From: Nevskia sp.
GTDB taxonomy: Bacteria > Pseudomonadota > Gammaproteobacteria > Nevskiales > Nevskiaceae
Assembly: GCA_019689635.1 (NCBI GenBank)
Contig: JADGHB010000016.1
Coordinates: 1 to 55,000 of the forward strand
Length of the DNA stretch: 55,000 bases
Reading direction: 5' to 3'
This document shows positions 1-9,529 of this stretch, piece after piece. Position 1 is the stretch's first letter, and each line of letters begins with the position of its first letter. Below the pieces are notes generated by a model. It was not told where the DNA came from. It saw only the letters and a list, made by a program, of their open reading frames with translations, and did not search any database. Both the position numbers and the translations under genes were made by a program.

Positions 1-354
1 GCGGTGGACGGCGAACCGGATGCGGTGACCGTGCGTTGGCGCCCCGAAGTCGCGGTGGGCGTGGTGATGGCCGCGGCCGGCTATCCCGGTGCCGTGCGCA
101 AGGGCGATGTCATCCGCGGTCTGGATGCGGATTTCGGCCCGCGCGCGAAAGTGTTCCACGCCGGCACGGCACAGCGCGGCGACGAGATCGTGACCAGCGG
201 CGGCCGCGTGCTGTGCGTGTGCGGACTGGGCGCGAACACCCGCGCGGCGCAAGGCACGGCCTACGCCGCCGTGGCTAAAATCACCTGGGACGGCGCGCAC
301 TACCGCCGCGACATCGGCGCGCGCGCGATCGAACGCGAGGAGCACCGAGCATGA
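1..354 (+). CDS. purD: Phosphoribosylamine-glycine ligase, C-terminal fragment (PurD)
   Basis: This is the last 117 codons of a gene that begins outside the window. The frame is open from base 1 and ends at TGA 352-354. It matches the C-terminal ATP-grasp/rudiment-barrel end of GAR synthetase: a VVMAAAGYPG segment, then KGD, then a VFHAGT segment followed by a glycine-rich GGRVLCVCGLG stretch, which is the usual order near the PurD C-terminus. The enzyme makes glycinamide ribonucleotide in purine synthesis in the cytosol. The next gene starts at ATG 351, overlapping the stop as ATGA, so the two are probably translationally coupled. Only the missing N-terminal part would hold the nucleotide-binding residues. 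Confidence 0.93.
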   Translation, partial: AVDGEPDAVTVRWRPEVAVGVVMAAAGYPGAVRKGDVIRGLDADFGPRAKVFHAGTAQRGDEIVTSGGRVLCVCGLGANTRAAQGTAYAAVAKITWDGAHYRRDIGARAIEREEHRA

Positions 355-875
355 AGCGATATCGATGGGTCCTCGGCCTGCTGCCCTGGTGCGCGACCGC
401 GTTCGCCGCCGCACCGGCGCCACTCGGCCGTCTGGAGCGTGTCGAGATCGAGGATGCGACGCCGATCGTGGTCACGGCGCAGCTCGACGGCCGGCTCGAG
501 CGGACCACGCTCTACGCGTTGGACATCAAATACTTCACCCGCGACGGCCAGACCTGGGTGCGCTTCACGGTAGACAATGGCGACGTGCTGCCGGGCCAGC
601 GTGTGAGTTTGTCGCGGCGCGTGCTGCGCGATCAGGAAATTCGCCTGCGCAACGGCGGCATCGAACATCGTCCGTTGGTGGCGTTGGACTTATGCCTCGG
701 GCAACGGCGGCTGCACACCGAAGTGGATCTGCGCAAACGCCAGGGTTTTACCCCACCGCTGGTCCTGGGCCCGAGCGAACTCGCAAAGCTTCCCCGCATC
801 GATCCGGCGCGCCAGTACACCTCCGATCCGGCCTGCGCGCCACCGACTACCGACGCAGCGGCGAAGAAAAATTGA
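351..875 (+). CDS. Secreted retropepsin-like (RimB/ATP-dependent Zn-protease-like) protein with degenerate DTG motif
   Basis: A 174-residue protein with a probable Sec signal (MKRYRW, a hydrophobic stretch, then AFAAAP at about residues 17-22). The rest follows the small retropepsin-like family often named ATP-dependent zinc protease: GRLERVEIED, a TTLYALDI segment, WVRFTV, a basic strand pair, EVDLRKRQGFTPPLVLG and a final IDPARQY. Family members carry D-T-G-A at the active site followed by LHALDI. Here the aligned stretch is QLDGRLERTTLYALDI, so the Asp (residue 46) is kept but Thr-Gly-Ala is replaced by Gly-Arg-Leu. The protein is probably periplasmic and may not be a protease. Family membership is recognised from motif order; lost activity is inferred. 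The start ATG overlaps the purD stop. Confidence 0.72.
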   Translation: MKRYRWVLGLLPWCATAFAAAPAPLGRLERVEIEDATPIVVTAQLDGRLERTTLYALDIKYFTRDGQTWVRFTVDNGDVLPGQRVSLSRRVLRDQEIRLRNGGIEHRPLVALDLCLGQRRLHTEVDLRKRQGFTPPLVLGPSELAKLPRIDPARQYTSDPACAPPTTDAAAKKN

Positions 876-976
876 ACGTTATTTGCTTATATCCTTTCCG
901 GCGCGCCCCTGATTCTCGCCGTGCGTGCCCCTAGAATTGCGCTCCGATCCCCTAAAGCGCAGCCGCCGCTCAAACC

Positions 977-1735
977 ATGAATGCCACTGCCGCCAGCGCA
1001 CAGGTATCCGAACTGCTCTCGGCCGCAGGGACGCCTGCGGCCGCGCGCGAGCGGCCGTCCAATAGCGCCGGCCTGTCCGCGGAAGCGATCGCCCACCTCA
1101 ACGAGCGGTATGCGCCGCTGGACTTCGAGCAGCGTCTGCGTCGCTTGTACCAGGACTTCGCACCGGACAAAGTACTGGTCACCTCTTCGTTCGCCGCGAC
1201 TTCGGCGTACTTTCTGCACATCATCTCGCGCATCCGGCCCGATCAGCCGATCGCCTTCATCGACACCGGCTACCACTTTCCGGAGACGCTGGCCTACCGC
1301 GACTATCTCACCCGGTTGTTCGGCCTCAAGGGGTTCGATCTCAAAGCCGAGGACTGGAAGCATCAGTTCACAACGGACGACAAGACCTACCAGCGCGATC
1401 CCGACTTGTGCTGCACCATCAACAAGGTCGAACCGCTGGACGCGATCAAGCCGCGCTACCACGTGTGGGTGTCCAGCCTGATGCGTTGGCAAACCGACGA
1501 GCGCGCGAGCATGTCGATCTTCGAGGAGCGTCGCGGCATCATCAAGTTCAATCCGATGATCGACGTGACGCGCGAGCAGCGCGACGCCTACATCCGCGAG
1601 CACCGCCTGCCGTTCCACCCGCTGGTGGCGCAGGGTTATTCCTCGATCGGCTGCACGCACTGCACGGTCAAAGGCGAGGGCCGCAGCGGGCGCTGGGTGG
1701 GCAAGCCCAAGACCGAGTGCGGGTTGCATTTGTAG
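977..1735 (+). CDS. cysH: Adenylyl-sulfate (APS) reductase, CysH family
   Basis: A 252-residue PAPS/APS reductase-fold enzyme that reduces activated sulfate to sulfite. The PP-loop region reads VLVTSSFAATSA, followed by FIDTGYHFPET. Two cysteine pairs are present, CC at 145-146 and CTHC at 226-229. These are the ligands of the [4Fe-4S] cluster that marks the APS-using branch, as opposed to the cluster-free PAPS reductases. The catalytic cysteine is in the C-terminal ECGLH at residue 248. The order cysH-cysC-sat on one strand indicates a sulfate-assimilation operon. The upstream 101 bp contains an AT-rich stretch (881-897) and a TAGAAT (932-937) that could be a -10 box, but no convincing -35. 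Confidence 0.93.
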   Translation: MNATAASAQVSELLSAAGTPAAARERPSNSAGLSAEAIAHLNERYAPLDFEQRLRRLYQDFAPDKVLVTSSFAATSAYFLHIISRIRPDQPIAFIDTGYHFPETLAYRDYLTRLFGLKGFDLKAEDWKHQFTTDDKTYQRDPDLCCTINKVEPLDAIKPRYHVWVSSLMRWQTDERASMSIFEERRGIIKFNPMIDVTREQRDAYIREHRLPFHPLVAQGYSSIGCTHCTVKGEGRSGRWVGKPKTECGLHL

Positions 1736-1743
1736 TCGCGCCG

Positions 1744-1749
1744 TATAAT
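1744..1749 (+). promoter_or_regulatory. Possible -10 box before cysC
   Basis: A perfect TATAAT lies 118 bp before the cysC start, just after the cysH stop. The best -35-like hexamer, TTGCAT at 1724-1729, is only 14 bp away, which is too close for a normal sigma-70 promoter. It may be an internal promoter of the sulfate operon or chance. Confidence 0.28.
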
Positions 1750-1866
1750 GCGCGCACGGCCGTCCGCCGCCCGCGGCGCCGTTTCCACGGTAGCGCAAAT
1801 GCCCGGCCCCGCGCGGGCGGTGCCGGTGCCGCAGGTTTTTTCGGTTTTCGACGAGGACCCGCAGCG

Positions 1867-2487
1867 ATGACCCAGCAGAAAGCGACCAACGTCCACTGGC
1901 ACGAAGGAGAGGTGACGCGCGCGGATCGCGCCGCCTTGTTGCGCCAGAAAGGCGCGACGATCTGGTTCACCGGCCTGTCCGGTTCGGGCAAGAGCACGAT
2001 CGCGGTGGCGCTGGAGAAAGCGCTCTACGAGCGCGGCCATCTCGCTTACCGGCTGGACGGCGACAACGTGCGCATGGGCATCAACAAGAATCTGGGCTTC
2101 TCCGCCGAGGACCGCACCGAGAACATCCGCCGCATCGGCGAAGTCGCCAAGCTGTTCGTGGATGCCGGCGTGATCGTGCTGACCAGCTTCATCTCGCCCT
2201 ACCGCGCCGACCGCGATCTGGTGCGCAAGCTGCACGCCGACGCCGGCATGGACTTCATCGAGGTGTTCGTGGACGCGCCGCTGGAAGTCGCCGAAAGCCG
2301 CGACCCGAAAGGCCTGTACAAGAAGGCGCGCGCCGGCCAGATCAAGAACTTCACCGGCATCGACGATCCCTACGAGCCACCGCTCCAGCCCGAGCTGGTG
2401 CTGCCAACCCACAAACTCACCCTGGAAGCGGAAGTGCAAACCCTGCTCGAGCTGCTCGACGCGCGCGGCATCGTGCGCAAGGCGTAA
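1867..2487 (+). CDS. cysC: Adenylyl-sulfate kinase (CysC)
   Basis: A 206-residue APS kinase that phosphorylates APS to PAPS in the cytosol. The Walker A motif is GLSGSGKST near residues 37-45. It is followed by RLDGDNVRMGINKNLGFS (substrate site), TSFISPYRADRD with the serine used in family phosphotransfer, and the lid segment DPKGLYKKARAG followed by FTGIDDPYE. The frame is open further upstream, but ATG 1867 is preceded by GAGGA at a sensible distance and gives the usual family length. It sits between an APS reductase and ATP sulfurylase, so it competes with CysH for APS. The product PAPS would feed sulfotransfer and yields PAP, the substrate of CysQ (8187-8984). Confidence 0.94.
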   Translation: MTQQKATNVHWHEGEVTRADRAALLRQKGATIWFTGLSGSGKSTIAVALEKALYERGHLAYRLDGDNVRMGINKNLGFSAEDRTENIRRIGEVAKLFVDAGVIVLTSFISPYRADRDLVRKLHADAGMDFIEVFVDAPLEVAESRDPKGLYKKARAGQIKNFTGIDDPYEPPLQPELVLPTHKLTLEAEVQTLLELLDARGIVRKA

Positions 2488-2500
2488 AGGAAGACCTGCG

Positions 2501-3688
2501 ATGATCCAGCCCCACGGTTCGACGGCACTGAATCCCCGGTTCGTCCACGACCCCGCACGGCGCGCGGCGCTTGCGCAAGAAGCGCAGACCCTGCCCTCTC
2601 TGCTGCTCAACTCCGCCGCCGCGGCCAACGCGGTGATGCTGGGGGCCGGCTATTTCAATCCGCTGACCGGCTACATGAACCTGGCCGACGCGCTGTCGGT
2701 GGCGGAAAACCTGCACACGACCTCGGGCCTGTTCTGGCCGGTGCCGATCGTCAACCTCACTCGGGAAACCGGAATCAAACCGGGCACGCGCCTGGCCCTG
2801 CGCGACCCGAACGTCGAAGGTCATCCGGTGCTCGCCGTGATGGACGTGCAGGCGGTCGAACCGGTCAGCGACGCGCAGCTTCAGACCATCGTCCAGCAGG
2901 TCTTCGGCACGCTGGACGCCCAGCATCCCGGCGTGGCCACCTTCCTGTCGCTCGGCAACACCCTGCTGTCCGGGCCGATCGAGGTGCTGAACTTCAGCTA
3001 TTTCCAGTCCGAGTTCCCCGACACCTTCCGCACCGCAGTGGAGATCCGCAACGAGATCGCCGCGCGCGGCTGGAAGAAGGTGGTGGCCTTCCAGACCCGC
3101 AATCCCATGCACCGCGCGCACGAGGAGTTATGTCGCATGGCGGTGGAACGGCTCAAGGCGGACGGCCTCGTCATCCACATGCTGCTGGGCAAGCTCAAGG
3201 AAGGCGACATCCCCGCGCCGGTGCGCGATGCCTGCATCCGCACCATGGTCGAGCATTACTTCCCGAAGAATTCGGTGATGATCACCGGCTACGGTTTCGA
3301 CATGCTCTACGCGGGTCCGCGCGAGGCGGTGCTGCACGCCGTGTTCCGCCAGAACATGGGCGCGGACTACCTGATCGTGGGTCGCGATCACGCCGGCGTG
3401 GGCAACTATTACGGCCCCTTCGATGCGCAGACCATCTTCGACACGAAAGTGCCCAAGGGCGCGCTCCAGATTCAGATCTTCCGCGCCGACAACACCGCCT
3501 TCAGCAAGAAGCTCGGCCGCGTGGTGATGATGCGCGAAGCCCCCGACCACACGCCCGAGGATTTCATCACCCTGTCCGGCACCAAGGTGCGGCAGATGCT
3601 GGGCCAGGGCATCGCCCCGCCGCCCGAGTTCTCCCGGCCGGAGGTGGCGAAGGTGCTGATGGACTACTACCGGTCGATCGGCGGCTGA
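2501..3688 (+). CDS. sat: Sulfate adenylyltransferase, single-chain type (Sat)
   Basis: A 395-residue ATP sulfurylase of the homo-oligomeric Sat type, not the CysD/CysN heterodimer. It makes APS from ATP and sulfate. Visible motifs are the QTRNPMHRAHEEL loop (Q-x-R-N-P and H-x-x-H), then LLGKLKEGDIP, YAGPREAVLHA, and GRDHAGVGNYYGP near residue 295. The start ATG 2501 has AAAGGAAG about 7 bp upstream, 13 bp after cysC. The gene ends at TGA 3686-3688. That stop lies inside the first hairpin stem of the repeat at 3685-3839. It is convergent with rho. Confidence 0.95.
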   Translation: MIQPHGSTALNPRFVHDPARRAALAQEAQTLPSLLLNSAAAANAVMLGAGYFNPLTGYMNLADALSVAENLHTTSGLFWPVPIVNLTRETGIKPGTRLALRDPNVEGHPVLAVMDVQAVEPVSDAQLQTIVQQVFGTLDAQHPGVATFLSLGNTLLSGPIEVLNFSYFQSEFPDTFRTAVEIRNEIAARGWKKVVAFQTRNPMHRAHEELCRMAVERLKADGLVIHMLLGKLKEGDIPAPVRDACIRTMVEHYFPKNSVMITGYGFDMLYAGPREAVLHAVFRQNMGADYLIVGRDHAGVGNYYGPFDAQTIFDTKVPKGALQIQIFRADNTAFSKKLGRVVMMREAPDHTPEDFITLSGTKVRQMLGQGIAPPPEFSRPEVAKVLMDYYRSIGG

Positions 3689-3839
3689 GCGCTTGTGAAT
3701 TTTTCAAGCGCTCAGGCCGGCCAAGGGTGGCCGGACGCGAATCAGGCCCGCAGAAGCTTGATTCGCGGGAGCAAGTCCGGCCGTGGACCGGACTTGCGAC
3801 GGAAGAAATGCACAAGACGTGCATTTCACAGGCTCTAAG
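3685..3839. repeat. Five-hairpin interspersed repeat, copy 1
   Basis: A 155 bp element repeated at 7295-7452. Five stem-loops fill it. A (3685-3715): CTGAGCGCTTG, 9 nt loop, CAAGCGCTCAG, 11 perfect pairs. B: CCGGCC/GGCCGG. C: CGCGAATCA/TGATTCGCG plus a wobble pair. D: GCAAGTCCGG/CCGGACTTGC. E: GAAATGCAC/GTGCATTTC. The outer ends are loosely inverted (CTGAGCGCTTGTGA at the left against CTTAGAGCCTGTGA read from the right). The sat stop codon is the TGA in the left arm of stem A. The element fills the gap between the convergent sat and rho genes. It could be a MITE-like mobile repeat, a REP/BIME-like element or a bidirectional 3'-end structure; no stem is followed by a clear T-run. Open frames across it look spurious. 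Confidence 0.85.
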
Positions 3840-3882
3840 AAACGCACATCGCGCGGCGGTCGCCGCGCCGCGCCATCGCCGC

Positions 3883-5439
<1,557 letters not shown>

Positions 5440-5457
5440 GAAAAAGTTCGGCGAAGT

Positions 5458-5796
5458 TTAGGCGGCGGTCGCCAGATGCGGCTGCACGAAGGACGCCAGT
5501 TGCGCCTTGTGCACGGCCCCGACCTGGGTGGCGACGGCTTGCCCGTTCTTGAACAGGATCAGGGTGGGGATGCCGCGGATGGAAAATTTCGGCGGCGTTT
5601 CGGGGTTCTCGTCGACGTTGAGCTTGACGACCTTGAGCCGGCCCGCCGTTTCCTGTGCGAGCTGCTCCAGCACCGGCGCGATCATGCGGCATGGGCCGCA
5701 CCACTCGGCCCAGAAATCGACCAGCACCGGCAAGGGGCTCTTGAGCACGTCCTGCTCGAAGCTGGCGTCGGTCACGGCTGAGATGTGTTCGCTCAT
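5458..5796 (-). CDS. trxA: Thioredoxin 1
   Basis: A 112-residue cytosolic thioredoxin with active site W32-C33-G34-P35-C36 and the downstream segment [13 protein letters not shown] with the cis-proline. The N-terminus is [13 protein letters not shown]. It donates electrons to ribonucleotide reductase, methionine sulfoxide reductases and, in this window, plausibly to reductases of the sulfate pathway. It is transcribed together with rho, 18 bp downstream, and divergently from rhlB across a 197 bp gap. That gap has an AT-rich TTAAAATA (5893-5900) that could serve as a -10 on either strand, but I cannot place a promoter with confidence. Confidence 0.97.
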   Translation of the reverse strand: MSEHISAVTDASFEQDVLKSPLPVLVDFWAEWCGPCRMIAPVLEQLAQETAGRLKVVKLNVDENPETPPKFSIRGIPTLILFKNGQAVATQVGAVHKAQLASFVQPHLATAA

Positions 5797-5993
5797 GTGC
5801 GGCTCCGGTTGAGTTGGGCGCGCGCAGCGCCGGTGCGTCTAAGGTTGGGATGCACGCGCGGCGAATCAATGCGCATGCCGGGTCGATCTGACTTAAAATA
5901 CTGGAAGAGTTTCGCGGGTCGGCGTGCGTCGCTGCGCGATACTCTGCGCCGCAGCCGTCAGGTTAGGCTTATTTCAATCCAACTCAAGAGCAA

Positions 5994-7298
5994 ATGCAAG
6001 CCTCGCCCGAACCCGCCTCATCCTCGCCCGGCGCTGCGCGACATTTGAGTGACGTCCCTTTCTCCGAGCTTCCATTGCATCCCGCCCTGCAGACGGCGCT
6101 GGCCGAGCTGGGCTTCTCTCACTGCACGCCGATCCAGGCCGCGACCCTGCCCCTGGCGCTGGAAGGCGCCGACCTCGCCGGTCAGGCACAGACCGGCACC
6201 GGCAAGACCGCGGCCTTCCTACTGGCGACCTTTCACCACCTGCTGACTCAGCCGCGGCTGGTGCCCGCCGACGACGTGTGCCGGCCGCGCGCCTACATTC
6301 TGGCGCCGACGCGCGAGCTGGCCCTGCAAATCCATCAGGACGCCAAAGCGCTGGGCAGATACAGCGGCCTGCGCATGGCATGCATCTACGGCGGCACCGG
6401 CTACGAGGCGCAGAAGCAGGCCTTGGCCGAGCGCCCCGAGATCCTCATCGGGACGCCGGGGCGGATGATCGATTTCTTCAAGCAGGGTTTATACCGGCTC
6501 AACGGCGTCGAGGTGTTGGTGCTGGACGAAGCCGACCGCATGTTCGATCTCGGCTTCATCGCCGACATCCGTTACCTGCTGCGGCGCATGCCCAAACCCG
6601 GCGCGCGGCAAAACTACCTGTTCTCGGCCACGCTCTCGCACCGCGTGCTGGAGCTGGCCTACGAGCACATGAACAACCCGCGGCGCATCGAGATCGAACC
6701 GGAACAGGTCACGGCCGCGCGCGTGCGCCAGTCGCTGATCCACGTCGCCAACGAGGAAAAGCTGCCGCTGCTGATCGGCCTTCTGCACCACTATGCGCCG
6801 CGCCGCACCTTGATCTTCGTCAACACCAAGCGCGGCGCCGAGGAAGTGGCGGCGGCCCTCACGGCCAACGGCTACCGGGCCGGGCTGCTCTCCGGCGACG
6901 TGCCGCAGAACAAGCGCGAGCGGCTGCTGGGCGAGTTCAAGCTCGGCAAACTGCCGGTGCTGGTGGCCACCGACGTCGCGGCGCGCGGCCTGCACATTCC
7001 CGACGTTTCCCACGTCATCAACTACGACTTGCCGCAGGATCCGGAGGATTACGTCCATCGCATCGGTCGCACCGCGCGCGCCGGCGCCGCGGGCGACGCG
7101 ATCTCGCTGTGCTGCGAGACCTATGTCTATTCCCTGCCGGACATCGAAAAGCTGATCGGCCAGCGCATTCCGACGCAGCCGCTGACTCCGGAGCTGATGC
7201 CGCCCACCTACGTGGAACCGACGCGCATGCGCCGCGAACGCCGCACCCCTCAGACGCGCGCTGGCGGGCGAGCGCGCGCGCACCGCGGGCGACGCTGA
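5994..7298 (+). CDS. rhlB: DEAD-box RNA helicase RhlB
   Basis: A 434-residue DEAD-box helicase. The Q-motif region is [10 protein letters not shown], motif I is AQTGTGKT (Lys71), Ia [15 protein letters not shown] at 178-181, [31 protein letters not shown]. The N-terminus ([15 protein letters not shown]) and the position beside trxA-rho fit RhlB, the degradosome helicase, better than RhlE. The C-terminus is a short Arg/Gly/Thr-rich basic tail, likely RNA-binding. The start ATG 5994 has no strong ribosome-binding site (AAGAGCAA just upstream). The TGA stop 7296-7298 lies inside the first stem of repeat copy 2, as with sat. Confidence 0.9.
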   Translation: MQASPEPASSSPGAARHLSDVPFSELPLHPALQTALAELGFSHCTPIQAATLPLALEGADLAGQAQTGTGKTAAFLLATFHHLLTQPRLVPADDVCRPRAYILAPTRELALQIHQDAKALGRYSGLRMACIYGGTGYEAQKQALAERPEILIGTPGRMIDFFKQGLYRLNGVEVLVLDEADRMFDLGFIADIRYLLRRMPKPGARQNYLFSATLSHRVLELAYEHMNNPRRIEIEPEQVTAARVRQSLIHVANEEKLPLLIGLLHHYAPRRTLIFVNTKRGAEEVAAALTANGYRAGLLSGDVPQNKRERLLGEFKLGKLPVLVATDVAARGLHIPDVSHVINYDLPQDPEDYVHRIGRTARAGAAGDAISLCCETYVYSLPDIEKLIGQRIPTQPLTPELMPPTYVEPTRMRRERRTPQTRAGGRARAHRGRR

Positions 7299-7452
7299 GA
7301 GCTTGTGATTTTTTCAAGCTCTCAGGCCGGCCAAGGAGGGTCGGACGCGAATCAGGCCCGCAAGGGCTTGATTCGCGGGAGCAAGTCCGGGCGTGGACCG
7401 GACTTGCGACGGAAGAAATGCACAGGACGTGCATTTCTTCACAGGCTCTGAG
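7295..7452. repeat. Five-hairpin interspersed repeat, copy 2
   Basis: A 158 bp copy in the same orientation as 3685-3839, again starting at a + strand stop codon (rhlB) and ending 9 bp before the stop of a convergent gene (yrfG). Stem A is CTGAGAGCTTG/CAAGCTCTCAG. The C-G pair of copy 1 is here A-T, a compensatory change. Stem B keeps pairing through one G-T wobble. Stem C extends to 14 pairs (one wobble) closed by a GCAA tetraloop. Stem D is unchanged except for its loop. Stem E is 12 pairs (GAAGAAATGCAC/GTGCATTTCTTC). The outer ends, CTGAGAGCTTGTGA and the reverse complement CTCAGAGCCTGTGA, match at 12 of 14 positions. Nearly all differences from copy 1 are in loops or preserve pairing. Confidence 0.87.
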
Positions 7453-7461
7453 CGTCGCCGG

Positions 7462-8133
7462 TCATGCGACTGGCAGCAAGTGCGCCAGGCTGTCCACTGC
7501 CACGAAGTTCTCGATCGCCTGCCGCGGCTGCCTGCTGTCCGGCCGAAGAATGGCGAGCAGCGTACCGAAATCGCAAGCGCGCGCATTCTCCAGCACCGCC
7601 AGGCTGTCGTCGGCGAACAGCGCGCGGCTCGGGTCGAAAGGGTGCCGCGCGCGCAGCGCCGGCCAGAACGCGGGATCCTCCTTGGGACAGCCGAGGTCGT
7701 GGGCGCAGATCACGCGCTCGAAGAACGCGCCGAGCCCGGTGTGCTCCAGCTTGAGCCGCCAGCTTTTGTCGTGGGCATTGGTGACCAGCCACAGACGGCG
7801 GCCGCTGGCGCGCACCGCTTCGAGGAATTCCCGCGCGCCCGGCAAGGGCGCGATGCGGCCGCGCACCTCGGCCTTGAGCGCCGGCAGATCCAGGCCGGTG
7901 AGTCGGCTCCAGTGGTCGAGGCAGTACCATTCCAACCGACCCCGCAGATCGCGAAAATGCGGCGCCAGCCGCGCGCGCGCCTCGGGCAGCGGCAGCGCTT
8001 GCGACCGTGCATAGTGCGCGGGCACCAGCTCGGTCCAGAAATAATTGTCGAAGGCGAGGTCGAGCACCGTGCCGTCCATGTCCAGCAGCACGTGTTCGGT
8101 GCGCGACCAATCCACCCAAGCCTGGCGGGCCAT
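7462..8133 (-). CDS. yrfG: HAD-family GMP/IMP nucleotidase (YrfG-like)
   Basis: A 223-residue HAD hydrolase. Motif I is LLDMDGTVLDL (Asp18, Asp20), motif II is LVTNAH, the basic residue is in CPKED, and motif IV is LFADDS. The segments DNYFWTELVP, LEWYCLDHWS and LKLEHTGLG closely resemble the E. coli YrfG nucleotidase, which dephosphorylates GMP and IMP. The function is therefore assigned by resemblance rather than by fold alone. It is a cytosolic enzyme of purine nucleotide turnover. It is convergent with rhlB (repeat copy 2 between them) and divergent from cysQ, with 53 bp between the start codons. Confidence 0.83.
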   Translation of the reverse strand: MARQAWVDWSRTEHVLLDMDGTVLDLAFDNYFWTELVPAHYARSQALPLPEARARLAPHFRDLRGRLEWYCLDHWSRLTGLDLPALKAEVRGRIAPLPGAREFLEAVRASGRRLWLVTNAHDKSWRLKLEHTGLGAFFERVICAHDLGCPKEDPAFWPALRARHPFDPSRALFADDSLAVLENARACDFGTLLAILRPDSRQPRQAIENFVAVDSLAHLLPVA

Positions 8134-8186
8134 GCGGTTATCATACGTCGGGAAAAAACCGCAAGACGCCCGACGTGAAATCCCGG

Positions 8187-8984
8187 ATGCCAGCGCTGGA
8201 CGAGGTTCTCGACATCGCGCACGAAGCCGGCCGCGCCATCCTCGAGATCTACAACACTTCCGACTTCGCGGTCACGCGCAAAGACGACGACACGCCGCTG
8301 ACCCAGGCCGATCTCGCCGCGCATCGATTGATCCTCGAAAGGCTCGCGGCGCTCGAACCCCGGCTGCCCTGCCTGTCGGAAGAGTCGGCGCAGATTCCCT
8401 ACGGCGTGCGCCGCGGCTGGACGCGCTACTGGCTGGTCGATCCGCTGGACGGCACCAAGGAATTCGTCAAGCGCAACGGCGAGTTCACCGTCAACATCGC
8501 GCTCGTCGAGGACGGGCTGCCCACCCTGGGCGTGGTGCACGCCCCGGCGTTGGCGCTTTCCTATCTCGCGGCCCGCGGCGTCGGGGCGTTCCGCGAGGCC
8601 GACGGCGAGCGCCAAGCGATCCGCACGCGCCGCACGCCGCAACGCCCGGCGCTGGTGGTGAGCAAGTCGCATCGCGACGCGGCACTCGACGCCTTCCTCG
8701 CGCGCCTGCCGCCGCACGACGCGCTCAGCCGCGGCAGTTCGCTCAAGTTCTGCCTGGTCGCGGAAGGCAGCGCCGATTTCTATCCGCGCACCGGCCCCAC
8801 TTCGGAATGGGACACCGCCGCCGGCCAGTGCATCGCCGAATGCGCCGGCGCGCAAGTGCTGACCTTGCCGGACTGGCAGCCGCTGCGTTACAACCGCAAG
8901 GACTCGCTGATCAACCCGAACTTCGCGGTGATCGGCGATCCCGCCTACGGCTGGCGCGAGCGGCTGGGCGCGGCGGCCGGATGA
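8187..8984 (+). CDS. cysQ: 3'(2'),5'-bisphosphate nucleotidase CysQ
   Basis: A 265-residue inositol-monophosphatase-fold enzyme that hydrolyses PAP to AMP, relieving inhibition by the by-product of PAPS use. The metal-binding motifs are LSEESAQIP, DPLDGTKEF and the C-terminal SEWDTAAGQ. I chose ATG 8187 because MPALDEVLDIAHEAG aligns with the usual N-terminus. An in-frame GTG at 8175 would add four residues. The M15 peptidase gene starts at ATG 8981, inside the CysQ stop (ATGA). Together with the cysC gene 6 kb away this completes PAPS formation and PAP removal in the window. Confidence 0.92.
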   Translation: MPALDEVLDIAHEAGRAILEIYNTSDFAVTRKDDDTPLTQADLAAHRLILERLAALEPRLPCLSEESAQIPYGVRRGWTRYWLVDPLDGTKEFVKRNGEFTVNIALVEDGLPTLGVVHAPALALSYLAARGVGAFREADGERQAIRTRRTPQRPALVVSKSHRDAALDAFLARLPPHDALSRGSSLKFCLVAEGSADFYPRTGPTSEWDTAAGQCIAECAGAQVLTLPDWQPLRYNRKDSLINPNFAVIGDPAYGWRERLGAAAG

Positions 8985-9523
8985 GCCGGTCCTATTCCGC
9001 GCGCGTGCGCGCCGCTTTGCGCACGCTGGGCGCACCGGCGAACCTGGTGGAAACGCGGGGCCTGCCGCTGCACGTGGAGGCGCGCAGCCTGCGCTGCGTG
9101 GGACTGGGCAGCGACGGCCGCGACAAGTTCCTGGCGCCGGCGGCCGCGCGCGCCTGGCTGGCGCTGCGCGCCGCCGCGCAAGCCGAGGATGTGGAGCTGC
9201 TGTTGGTCTCGGCCTTCCGCAGCTTCGATTTTCAGTTTGCGCTGATCCGCCGCAAGCTCCAACAGGGGCGCAGCCTCGAGGAGGTGCTGGGCGTCAACGC
9301 ACCCCCCGGATGCAGCGAGCACCACAGCGGCCGCGCCGTGGACATCGGCACGCGCGACTGCGAGCCGCTCGCAGAGGATTTCGAGAACACGCCCGCCTTC
9401 GCCTGGCTGCAAGGCAACGCCGCGCGATTCGGCTTTGCGCTTTCCTATCCGCGCGGAAACCGCTATGGGTTCCTCTACGAACCCTGGCACTGGTGTTGGC
9501 AGCCGGGCGAAAAAATCCCTTGA
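8981..9523 (+). CDS. M15-family (VanY/LdcB-like) carboxypeptidase
   Basis: A 180-residue zinc peptidase of the D-alanyl-D-alanine carboxypeptidase type. The motifs are SAFRSFDFQ, then SEHHSGRAVDIG (S-x-H-x-x-G-x-A-x-D, zinc His and Asp) and EPWHWCW with the second zinc His. Such enzymes trim peptidoglycan stem peptides. No signal peptide or membrane anchor is visible: the N-terminus MSRSYSARVRAALRTLG is basic and amphipathic. Either the protein is cytosolic, acting on recycled muropeptides, or it is exported by an unrecognised route. It overlaps cysQ by 4 bp and is probably co-translated. It is convergent with mtnC, 6 bp away. Confidence 0.8.
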   Translation: MSRSYSARVRAALRTLGAPANLVETRGLPLHVEARSLRCVGLGSDGRDKFLAPAAARAWLALRAAAQAEDVELLLVSAFRSFDFQFALIRRKLQQGRSLEEVLGVNAPPGCSEHHSGRAVDIGTRDCEPLAEDFENTPAFAWLQGNAARFGFALSYPRGNRYGFLYEPWHWCWQPGEKIP

Positions 9524-9529
9524 ATCGGG

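Noticed and set aside
3567-3882. Short protein-coding frames across repeat copy 1 (and similarly 7018-7586 across copy 2)
   Set aside because: They arise from the hairpin repeat itself and read through adjacent genes in the wrong frame; base changes between copies follow pairing, not codons.
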